Assembly (NCBI GenBank): GCA_027022125.1
Contig: JALVZI010000164.1
Coordinates: forward strand, 1-11,996
Length of the DNA: 11,996 bases
DNA from: Anaerolineae bacterium
GTDB lineage: Bacteria; Chloroflexota; Anaerolineae; 4572-78
Direction: 5' to 3'
The notes beneath the pieces are model-generated. The model searched no databases, had not been told where the DNA came from, and worked only from the letters and a program-made list of their open reading frames with translations. Below, piece after piece: positions 1 to 5,248 of this stretch (position 1 is its first letter; each line of letters starts with the position of its first letter). A program made the translations under genes and the position numbers.

Positions 1-2
1 CC

Positions 3-1151
3 CCGCAGATTACCCCTCTGCCCGCCGACATCATCTCGCAGGCGGATGCGGAAGAGTTGCTGCTGGTGAATCTGTACAAGCGGGTTAACCCTTCGGTGGT
101 CAATATCGAAGTCATTTTGGGCAATTTCCAGCATCCCACCCTGCCCGACGGCACACAGCCGCCGCAGCCCACACCCGACCCGAATGCGCCCCCCGACGAG
201 CAGTTCAGTCCGTTTTTTAACCCGCAGGGGCAGGGTTCCGGGTTTGTTTACGATAAAAACGGTTACATCATCACCAACAACCATGTGGTAGAAGATGCCA
301 CTAAAATAACCGTGACATTTTTTGACGGTGTGCAGGCGGAAGCAGAAGTGGTCGGCACGGATGCAGACAGCGATTTGGCAGTGATAAAAGTGGATGTCCC
401 CCCCGCCGAACTGACACCGGTGACGTGGGGTGATTCGGATGCCATTCAAGTGGGACAGCGTGCAGTTGCCATCGGCAACCCGTTCGGGCTGGTGGGCACA
501 CTCACCACCGGTATTATCAGCGCCAAAGGGCGCAGTTTGCCGTCGCTGAATGGCATTTTCCGCATCCCGGAAATCATCCAAACCGATGCGGCGGTCAACC
601 CCGGCAACTCCGGCGGTCCGCTGCTCGATTCGCACGGCGAAGTTATCGGGGTGGTGAGCGCCATCGTGCCGCGTCAGTTGGGTAACGGCGAGCGCAGTTT
701 TCTGGGGGTGGGGTTTGCCATTCCCGGCAATTTAGCCAAAAAAGTTATTCCCGGTTTAATTGAAAACGGAAAATATGAACATCCGTGGCTGGGAATTTCT
801 GGTACATCGCTGACCCCCGAACTTGCCGAAGCGATGGGGCTGTCGCCCGCCCAGCATGGCGCGTTAATCGCGCAGGTGTACCCCGACAGTCCAGCGGGCA
901 AAGCACGTTTGCACGGCGGCGATGAGCCGTTCACCACCGCAGATGGCGCGCGCACAGTCATTGGCGGCGATGTGATTGTCGCGGCGGATGATGAGCCGGT
1001 TATCACCTTCGATGACCTGATTTCGTTTTTGAGCCGCAAAGGGGATGTGGGCAAAACCATCACGCTGACCATCATCCGCGATGGCGAAACCCAAAAAGTG
1101 GATGTTACACTCCAACCGCGCCCGTCGCGAGATGAGTTGTTCCGCCCGTAA
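3..1151 (+). CDS. HtrA/DegP-type periplasmic serine protease, 5' end outside window
   Basis: S1C (trypsin-like) protease with one C-terminal PDZ domain; the family degrades or refolds damaged envelope proteins. The frame is open from base 3 with no stop before the window edge, so the N-terminus (signal peptide or membrane anchor) is missing; a TTG at 57 is an internal codon, not the start. Numbering from the first visible codon, the catalytic triad is His94 (in TNNHVVED, codon 282-284), Asp124 (in DADSDLAV) and Ser203 (in NPGNSGGPL). The PDZ domain covers about residues 260-373, starting at HPWLGISG and ending with a strand before the terminal LFRP. A proline-rich insert (about 46-66) lies before the first catalytic motif, as is common in the L-loop region of bacterial HtrA proteins. 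It converges on the M42 peptidase gene and is followed by its own terminator. The protease class is certain; the exact paralogue (DegP, DegQ or DegS) cannot be decided without the N-terminus. Confidence 0.95.
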   Translation, partial: PQITPLPADIISQADAEELLLVNLYKRVNPSVVNIEVILGNFQHPTLPDGTQPPQPTPDPNAPPDEQFSPFFNPQGQGSGFVYDKNGYIITNNHVVEDATKITVTFFDGVQAEAEVVGTDADSDLAVIKVDVPPAELTPVTWGDSDAIQVGQRAVAIGNPFGLVGTLTTGIISAKGRSLPSLNGIFRIPEIIQTDAAVNPGNSGGPLLDSHGEVIGVVSAIVPRQLGNGERSFLGVGFAIPGNLAKKVIPGLIENGKYEHPWLGISGTSLTPELAEAMGLSPAQHGALIAQVYPDSPAGKARLHGGDEPFTTADGARTVIGGDVIVAADDEPVITFDDLISFLSRKGDVGKTITLTIIRDGETQKVDVTLQPRPSRDELFRP

Positions 1152-1165
1152 AAGGAAGAATACAC

Positions 1166-1206
1166 AAACCGGCGCATCACTATTTTGGCGATGCGCCGGT
1201 TTTTTT
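1166..1206 (+). terminator. Intrinsic terminator of the HtrA-type gene
   Basis: A perfect 13-bp GC-rich stem (1166-1178 pairs with 1190-1202) with an 11-nt loop is followed by a T run through 1206. It begins 14 bp after the protease stop codon. On the other strand the stem is followed by only a mildly T-rich stretch, so it acts mainly on the + strand, although it lies between convergent genes and might weakly stop the M42 transcript. Confidence 0.9.
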
Positions 1207-1237
1207 ATGGGGCAAACGCTGATTACCTGCCAAAATA

Positions 1238-2278
1238 TCAATCCTTTTGCAGATATGCCGCAATTAACCCGGCGGTGGCTTGCAATGCTTCTTGATGGGT
1301 GCGCTCGTATGCGTGCGAGCCGTCCACCCCGGGTCCAATCAGCCCGACACGGGCATCTAGCCCCGCACGCAATGCCGCCGACCCGTCTGACCCGTAACTG
1401 ACGAAAACATCCACTCGATATGGGATGCCATTTGCCCGCGCCAGCGACTCCAGTCGCCGCCGCAGATGCAGGTCATACGGTCCGCTGCTGTCTTTGGCGC
1501 AAATGCTGACACTGTATTCATCGCCGGTTTGCCCTTCGCCGACCACACCCATATCAACCACCAGCAGTTCCGCCGTGTTTGCCGGAATGCCAGCCGCTGC
1601 ACCGTGTCCCACTTCTTCAAATGTGCTGATGTAAAAATGGGTGGTCTGCGCGGGGATGATGTTTCGGCGTGACAGTGCTTCTGCCGCGCCGAGCATCGCT
1701 GCTACACCGGCTTTGTCATCCAGATGGCGCGATTTGATGAATCCGCTATCGGTGAGTGTGGCGCGCGGTTCCCAACTGACAAAATCGCCCACAGAAATAC
1801 CGAGTGCGGCGGTTTCTTCTGCGGATGATGTGCGCGCATCAAGCCGAATTTCGGTTTGTTGCAGGTCGGCGGCTTGCTCGTGAATATTGTTCACTTTGTG
1901 GATGTGCACCGATTGCCGGTTGAGCAGCACTGTGCCGCTGACGGTTTTGCCATCGCCGGTGTGAACGGTGCAGTATTCGCCCACAATGCTGCCGGGATAA
2001 TACCCGCCCAGATTGCTGATTTTCAGCCGCCCGTCCGGTTTGATTTCTTTCACCATGCCGCCGAGTGTATCCACGTGCCCGCTGATAGCACGCGGCGCAT
2101 CCGATTTTTTGCCGGGGATGGTGGCGAGCAGCGCACCTTTTCCCGTGCGGCGGGTGGCAATTTTCAGCGCGGAGAATGCTTGCTCAACCAGCGCGATGGC
2201 GGCATCGGTGTCGCCGGTGGGGCTGGGCGTGTTCAGCAGTTTCAGCAAAATATCGGTAGTATAATTCAGGTCAATCAT
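1238..2278 (-). CDS. M42 family metallo-aminopeptidase
   Basis: A 346-residue dinuclear metal peptidase of the M42 (glutamyl aminopeptidase / PepA-like) family, which trims N-terminal residues from peptides in the cytoplasm. Expected metal ligands and catalytic residues are visible: His68 and Asp70 (SGHVDT), Asp187 (HLDDKAG), Glu221-Glu222 (EEVGHG), Asp242 (VDMG) and His322 (GSHAYERTH). The PA-like insert that forms the oligomer contact lies between residues 71 and 180. The start at 2278 is preferred because a GAGGA Shine-Dalgarno lies 8 nt upstream; the frame runs 42 codons further but into the thymidine kinase gene. It follows tdk by 25 bp and is probably co-transcribed with it. The sequence recalls the M42 subgroup annotated with N-acetylglutaminylglutamine amide osmoprotectant genes (TIGR03106), but no such partner genes are present here, so only the general family is called. 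Confidence 0.9.
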   Translation of the reverse strand: MIDLNYTTDILLKLLNTPSPTGDTDAAIALVEQAFSALKIATRRTGKGALLATIPGKKSDAPRAISGHVDTLGGMVKEIKPDGRLKISNLGGYYPGSIVGEYCTVHTGDGKTVSGTVLLNRQSVHIHKVNNIHEQAADLQQTEIRLDARTSSAEETAALGISVGDFVSWEPRATLTDSGFIKSRHLDDKAGVAAMLGAAEALSRRNIIPAQTTHFYISTFEEVGHGAAAGIPANTAELLVVDMGVVGEGQTGDEYSVSICAKDSSGPYDLHLRRRLESLARANGIPYRVDVFVSYGSDGSAALRAGLDARVGLIGPGVDGSHAYERTHQEALQATAGLIAAYLQKD

Positions 2279-2303
2279 TGAAAAAATCCTCAAACGGGTG
2301 AAT

Positions 2304-2903
2304 TTATGTGTGATGACTGCCGGTCGGTGCGCCGGGCACTTCGTGACATTTGCGGCAGCGGGCTTGGTACGCTTCATCTGCGCCGACAAAAATGACTTCG
2401 GCATCGTATGGGGCGGGTTTGCCGTTGACGAGTCGCTGAGTGCGGCTGGCGGGTGCGCCGCACACCATACAGATTGCCTGCAATTTGGTGACGGCTTCGG
2501 CTTGCGCCATCAGTACCGGCATCGGTCCGAACGGTTCGCCGCGAAAGTCCATATCCAGCCCGGCGACGATGACCCGTTTTCCGGCTTCTGCCAAATCGTG
2601 GCACAAATCAATCACATCCCAGCCCAAAAACTGTACTTCATCAATGCCGACCACATCGGTATCGGGGTGGATAGCATCGCGGATGTCGGCGGCAGAGTTG
2701 ACGGGTTGGGCGGTAATTTGCACGCCGGTGTGAGAACTGACATTGGTGTTGTCGTAACGGTCGTCAATGGCGGGTTTGAACACTTGCACATTTTGACGGG
2801 CATATTCGGCGCGGCGCAATCGGCGGATGAGTTCTTCGGTTTTGCCGCTAAACATACTGCCACAGATAACTTCTATCCAACCGCCGTCGTATTGATGATA
2901 CAT
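2304..2903 (-). CDS. tdk: Thymidine kinase, type II (Tdk)
   Basis: Phosphorylates thymidine to dTMP with ATP in the pyrimidine salvage pathway. The 199-residue protein has the Walker A loop GSMFSGKT at 15-22, the DEVQF motif at 88-92 (Glu89 is the likely catalytic base), the LDMDFRGEPF lasso-side motif at about 116-125, and two CxxC pairs (Cys145/Cys148 and Cys183/Cys186) for the structural zinc. Length and order match the bacterial TK1-like family. The ATG at 2903 is preceded by AGGAGG about 10 nt upstream. It lies downstream of the ribosomal protein genes but beyond their terminator, so it probably has its own promoter within 2904-3103; none stands out clearly. The M42 gene follows 25 bp later. 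Confidence 0.97.
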   Translation of the reverse strand: MYHQYDGGWIEVICGSMFSGKTEELIRRLRRAEYARQNVQVFKPAIDDRYDNTNVSSHTGVQITAQPVNSAADIRDAIHPDTDVVGIDEVQFLGWDVIDLCHDLAEAGKRVIVAGLDMDFRGEPFGPMPVLMAQAEAVTKLQAICMVCGAPASRTQRLVNGKPAPYDAEVIFVGADEAYQARCRKCHEVPGAPTGSHHT

Positions 2904-2956
2904 AATACCTGCTCCTCCTGCGGAAAGTTGGGTGGAAGTAACTACTCATAGGAGAC

Positions 2957-3071
2957 GGGAAAAACGCCCTTCGATACGCGGTTCGCGCAGCGAACCGCTA
3001 CTCAGGATGCGTTTTTCCCTGCCGATTTCACCCTGAGTAGTCTGCAGGGCGTATCAAAGGGTGAAATCGGC
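2957..3071. repeat. Compound palindromic intergenic repeat
   Basis: Three nested or adjacent inverted repeats fill this gap. An outer 11-bp pair (2957-2967 with 3009-3019) encloses a 9-bp hairpin with a 3-nt loop (2978-2986 with 2990-2998). Next comes a 14-bp perfect pair (3021-3034 with 3058-3071) around a 23-nt loop. Parts of the two halves are also reverse complements of each other (2998-3006 with 3032-3040; 2968-2979 with 3049-3060, one mismatch). No reading frame is supported. This looks like a mobile palindromic element of the BIME or MITE kind; no target-site duplication was identified. Confidence 0.7.
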
Positions 3072-3103
3072 ATAATATCACTGAATAGTTACGGGTAGAA
3101 TAC

Positions 3104-3136
3104 AAAAGGGCAAACGCCGACCGATACGTTTGCCCT
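3104..3136 (-). terminator. Intrinsic terminator after rpmE
   Basis: A perfect 10-bp stem (3107-3116 with 3127-3136) with a 10-nt loop is followed, reading the minus strand, by a short T run. It begins 28 bp after the rpmE stop codon and would end the rplU-rpmA-rpmE transcript before tdk. The T run is short, so some readthrough into tdk is possible. Confidence 0.7.
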
Positions 3137-3164
3137 CAATTATACATCAAAACTACCTTTTGCT

Positions 3165-3647
3165 CTACTGCTGTTGCGCAGCGACAAAGGTTTCTTCGGC
3201 TTGTTTTGCCCGTTCTTTGAGCACTTCCAGCGATTTGGGACCGAAACCTTCCAAATCCAGCAGCGCTTTTTCGTCCTCTTGCAATTTCGCCACCACATCG
3301 CCCACGGTGATGAAATCCGCTTCGGAGAGGATGCTGAAAATGCGGTCGGGCAAATCGAGTGCAACCAGTTGTTGTTTCAAAAATGCTTCGCGGGCTTTTT
3401 GTGCCGCACGCGCCTGCCGTTTGGCTTTGTCTTCTTCCGCCGCGCTGTAACGTTTCAGGCGGTTCATAAAGCGTTCAACCTGCCCGGCGGTGTCAACGAT
3501 GCGCTGTTCCCCGGTGTAGAAGGGGTGGCACTTCGAGCAAATGTCGGTGCGAATTTCCGGCATGGTCGAGCCGGTTGTCCATGTGTTCCCGCAAGAGCAA
3601 ATCACGCGCGCTTCGGGGTAGTATTTCGGATGAATACCTGCTTTCAT
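3165..3647 (-). CDS. rpmE: Ribosomal protein bL31 with C-terminal RNAP alphaCTD-like domain
   Basis: Large ribosomal subunit protein bL31, zinc-binding (C+) form. Residues 1-64 are a complete bL31: the Zn cysteines are Cys17, Cys19, Cys37 and Cys40, followed by the CHPFYTG segment and VERFMNRL. Typical bL31 is about 65-85 residues; this one is 160. Residues 65-93 are a charged Ala/Lys/Arg/Glu helix. Residues 94-148 resemble the C-terminal domain of the RNA polymerase alpha subunit, a helix-hairpin-helix fold: they contain LPDRIFSIL, the TVGDVV turn and GFGPKSLEVLK. Arg102, Gly136, Lys138 and Ser139 line up with E. coli alpha Arg265, Gly296, Lys298 and Ser299, which contact DNA. The linker between is 3 residues longer than in E. 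coli alpha. The start has AGGAAGG 8 nt upstream. It is the last gene of rplU-rpmA-rpmE, 42 bp after rpmA. The bL31 assignment is certain; the tail's function is unknown and it could be a generic helix-hairpin-helix. Confidence 0.93.
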   Translation of the reverse strand: MKAGIHPKYYPEARVICSCGNTWTTGSTMPEIRTDICSKCHPFYTGEQRIVDTAGQVERFMNRLKRYSAAEEDKAKRQARAAQKAREAFLKQQLVALDLPDRIFSILSEADFITVGDVVAKLQEDEKALLDLEGFGPKSLEVLKERAKQAEETFVAAQQQ

Positions 3648-3689
3648 CTGTATAACCTTCCTGTTTTGTCAGTTTTCCGCTTGCGGAAA

Positions 3690-3953
3690 TTATTGGTTTT
3701 CTGCCGGGTAAACGCTGATTTGTTTTTTGCGGCGGTTCACATTTTCAAATTTTACGTGCCCGTCAATTAACGAAAAGATGGTATGGTCTTTGCCCATACC
3801 GACATTATTGCCGGGGAGGAATTGGGTTCCGCGCTGGCGAACGATGATGTTACCCGGTTTTACCAATTCACCACCGAATTTTTTCACGCCGAGCCGTTGA
3901 CCCGGACTGTCGTGCATATTGCGGCTGGAACCGCCACCTTTTTTATGTGCCAT
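3690..3953 (-). CDS. rpmA: Ribosomal protein bL27
   Basis: Large subunit protein whose N-terminal tail reaches the peptidyl transferase centre. The 87-residue sequence begins directly with MAHKKGGGSSRN, so it lacks the cleavable N-terminal extension known from Firmicutes. Core motifs GQRLGVKKFGG, IIVRQRGT and NVGMGKDHTIF are intact and length is standard. GGAGG lies 6 nt before the ATG. The rplU stop codon is only 11 bp upstream, so the two are likely translationally coupled, as in most bacteria. Confidence 0.98.
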   Translation of the reverse strand: MAHKKGGGSSRNMHDSPGQRLGVKKFGGELVKPGNIIVRQRGTQFLPGNNVGMGKDHTIFSLIDGHVKFENVNRRKKQISVYPAENQ

Positions 3954-3964
3954 GGAAAACCTCC

Positions 3965-4270
3965 CTACGCCTCGATTTTTTCCACCAGCAGACGGGTGTA
4001 GCCTTGCCGATGACCTTGTTTGCGTTTGTAGTTTTTCTTGTGTTTGTAAACGATGATTTTTTTGCCGCGACCGTGTTCTTTGACGGTTGCCGTAACTTTT
4101 GCGCCTTCAACCAGCGGTTTGCCGATGGTTGCGCCACTGTCGCCACTGACCATCAACACGCGGTCGAGTTCAACTGTGCCGCCGACTTCAACCGGCAACA
4201 ATTCCACGTCCAGCACATCACCTTCTGCAACTTTGTATTGCTTGCCGCCGCTTTCTATAATTGCGTACAT
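3965..4270 (-). CDS. rplU: Ribosomal protein bL21
   Basis: Large subunit protein that binds 23S rRNA near bL20. The 101-residue sequence has the family start MYAIIESGGKQYKV and the basic RNA-binding C-terminal part KHKKNYKRKQGHRQGYT, at normal length. AGAGG lies 5 nt upstream of the ATG at 4270. It is the first gene of rplU-rpmA-rpmE, preceded by a 189-bp gap holding a consensus promoter and an attenuator-like hairpin (see those entries), which suggests regulation in the leader RNA. bL21 leader autoregulation is known in Firmicutes, but the structure here was judged only from visible pairing. Confidence 0.98.
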   Translation of the reverse strand: MYAIIESGGKQYKVAEGDVLDVELLPVEVGGTVELDRVLMVSGDSGATIGKPLVEGAKVTATVKEHGRGKKIIVYKHKKNYKRKQGHRQGYTRLLVEKIEA

Positions 4271-4428
4271 AATTACCTCTTTATTTGGGGTGCAAGTCTC
4301 AAAATTAAAACCACAATCACTTGTGGTTTGTGAATTTTCGTGACAACTTCCGGTTATTTTTGTTGCTCACAGCCGCGATTTTGCCGGAGAGGGAGGTGCG
4401 ACAAAGCGCGAATGAGCACGAACCACAA
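4271..4428 (-). promoter_or_regulatory. rplU 5' leader with candidate terminator/antiterminator switch
   Basis: From the predicted start near 4428, the rplU mRNA would carry a leader of about 158 nt. Three segments compete. On the minus strand, segment A (4417-4428) can pair with segment B (4321-4332) over 12 positions with one mismatch. B also forms the 5' arm of the hairpin with segment C (4308-4316), which is followed by a T-rich run. A-B pairing would prevent B-C pairing and so prevent termination. A further imperfect stem of about 8 bp (GUGAGCAAC with GUUGUCAC) lies between A and B. The pairing is seen in the sequence; the switch and its ligand (bL21 would be the obvious candidate) are inferred. 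A lies at the very 5' end of the predicted transcript, which weakens the case unless transcripts start a few bases earlier. Confidence 0.45.
4301..4329 (-). terminator. Terminator or attenuator upstream of rplU
   Basis: A perfect 9-bp stem (4308-4316 with 4321-4329) and 4-nt loop are followed on the minus strand by TTTTAATTTT. The stem has only three G-C pairs, so it is weak. It ends 30 nt before the rplU ATG. It could simply end the radical SAM-DUF2344 transcript, or attenuate rplU expression, since the rplU promoter lies upstream of it. Confidence 0.6.
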
Positions 4429-4434
4429 AAGGCA

Positions 4435-4463
4435 ATTATATGGGTAGATGCGGTTACTGTCAA
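4435..4463 (-). promoter_or_regulatory. Consensus sigma70 promoter for rplU-rpmA-rpmE
   Basis: The minus strand carries TTGACA (4458-4463), exactly 17 bp, then TATAAT (4435-4440): a perfect match to the primary sigma factor consensus in both hexamers and spacing. The -35 box overlaps the stop codon of the DUF2344 gene. Transcription would start at about 4426-4428. Confidence 0.85.
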
Positions 4464-5101
4464 ATGTCGAAAATCAGTTTGGTGCGCTCGGTTTGAACCC
4501 ACGTATTTTGAATACCGAGCGCGTGCAGCACGGCGTCGGGGCGCACGTTGCCGTGCTGTCCCGCCGAAAGACGCATCGTCAGCACCGCGTCGGCGTCCGT
4601 TTTTTCCAGCAGCGCAATGTCGAAAACCAGCGGGCGCAGGTCGAATGTTTCTTCCCGCTTGCGGCGGATGCGGGTTTGGATGATTTCCGTTTGTGCCAGC
4701 AGATGCTCGATGCGCGATTGTATCTCTGCCGCCGAAAAGTTGGTTTCCACCGTGACGCGGTATTCCGCCTGCCGCAGCGAGGCTTGCAATTTGGGTGTAT
4801 CGGCGGCGATGGCTTCTACCGCCAGCAGACGGTAGCCGTTGGGCAGGGTGGCATTCACCCGCCGCAGAATTTCGTCCGGTTCCATCGGTTCGGTCAGAGT
4901 GATGTCCATCAATTCCGCGCTGCCCATCGTGCCGACGGGCAAACTGGCGGCAACCTGAATTTTCGCGCGCGGATTGAAGCCTGCGGAGTATGCCAGCGGT
5001 ACACCTGCCCGCCGAAAAGCGCGCGTCCACGAGAGCACCACATCCATGTGCCCCACATATTTTACGGGATATTCTTTTGTGAAAGTCAGTCGATAGCGCA
5101 T
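4460..5101 (-). CDS. DUF2344 (TIGR03936) family protein, radical SAM partner
   Basis: A 213-residue protein of the DUF2344 family, which occurs next to, or fused to, the TIGR03960 radical SAM protein in many bacteria; function unknown. Recognisable family features are the start MRYRLTFTKEYPVKYVGHMD, then RAFRRAGVPLAYSAGFNPRAKIQVA, and the LPVGTMGSAELMDI segment. The start at 5101 is chosen because MRYRLTF is the conserved N-terminus; the frame extends 15 codons upstream, but those are encoded by the repeat cassette and are not family-like. There is no Shine-Dalgarno before 5101, since the repeat abuts the ATG. The radical SAM gene lies 143 bp upstream on the same strand. Its C-terminal codons overlap the -35 box of the rplU promoter. 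Confidence 0.88.
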   Translation of the reverse strand: MRYRLTFTKEYPVKYVGHMDVVLSWTRAFRRAGVPLAYSAGFNPRAKIQVAASLPVGTMGSAELMDITLTEPMEPDEILRRVNATLPNGYRLLAVEAIAADTPKLQASLRQAEYRVTVETNFSAAEIQSRIEHLLAQTEIIQTRIRRKREETFDLRPLVFDIALLEKTDADAVLTMRLSAGQHGNVRPDAVLHALGIQNTWVQTERTKLIFDI

Positions 5102-5248
5102 GGGGGTTTTGGGTTTCGAGTTTCGAGTTTCGGGTTCAAAGTTCAAGGTTTCAGTTTTCAGTCTCAGGTCTCACGTCCCAAGTCCAAAGTCGGGTGGCAG
5201 GGTGGCATCACGTTTCACGCATCACGCATCACGCAAATCACCAATCAC
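5102..5248 (+). repeat. Degenerate heptamer repeat cassette between radical SAM and DUF2344 genes
   Basis: Thirteen degenerate 7-bp units in register fill 5104-5194 (for example GGGTTTC, GAGTTTC, GAGTTTC, GGGTTCA, AAGTTCA). A G-rich joint follows, then ATCACGT, TTTCACGC-type and ATCACGC units from 5207 to about 5248. The cassette spans the whole gap between the two genes and supplies the TGA stop codon of the radical SAM gene (5245-5247). It shares 23 bp exactly (5197-5219) with 11430-11452 inside the glycosyltransferase gene, and 24 bp (5168-5191) with the reverse complement of 7523-7546. Confidence 0.85.

Noticed and set aside
57..1151. TTG at 57 as the true start of the protease
   Set aside because: The frame is open upstream to the window edge and the visible protein has no signal peptide, so the gene most likely begins outside the window.
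674..1241. Minus-strand frames over the HtrA-type gene
   Set aside because: Antisense to the PDZ domain coding region, no family resemblance, and they cross the terminator hairpin.
2298..2951. A 217-codon plus-strand frame over tdk
   Set aside because: It lies antisense to the whole tdk gene, which has every family motif; the translated sequence resembles no family and lacks a ribosome site.
3071..3104. A tdk promoter (TTCTAC, 17 bp, TATTAT) on the minus strand
   Set aside because: The -35 box matches only two of six consensus bases; too weak to call.
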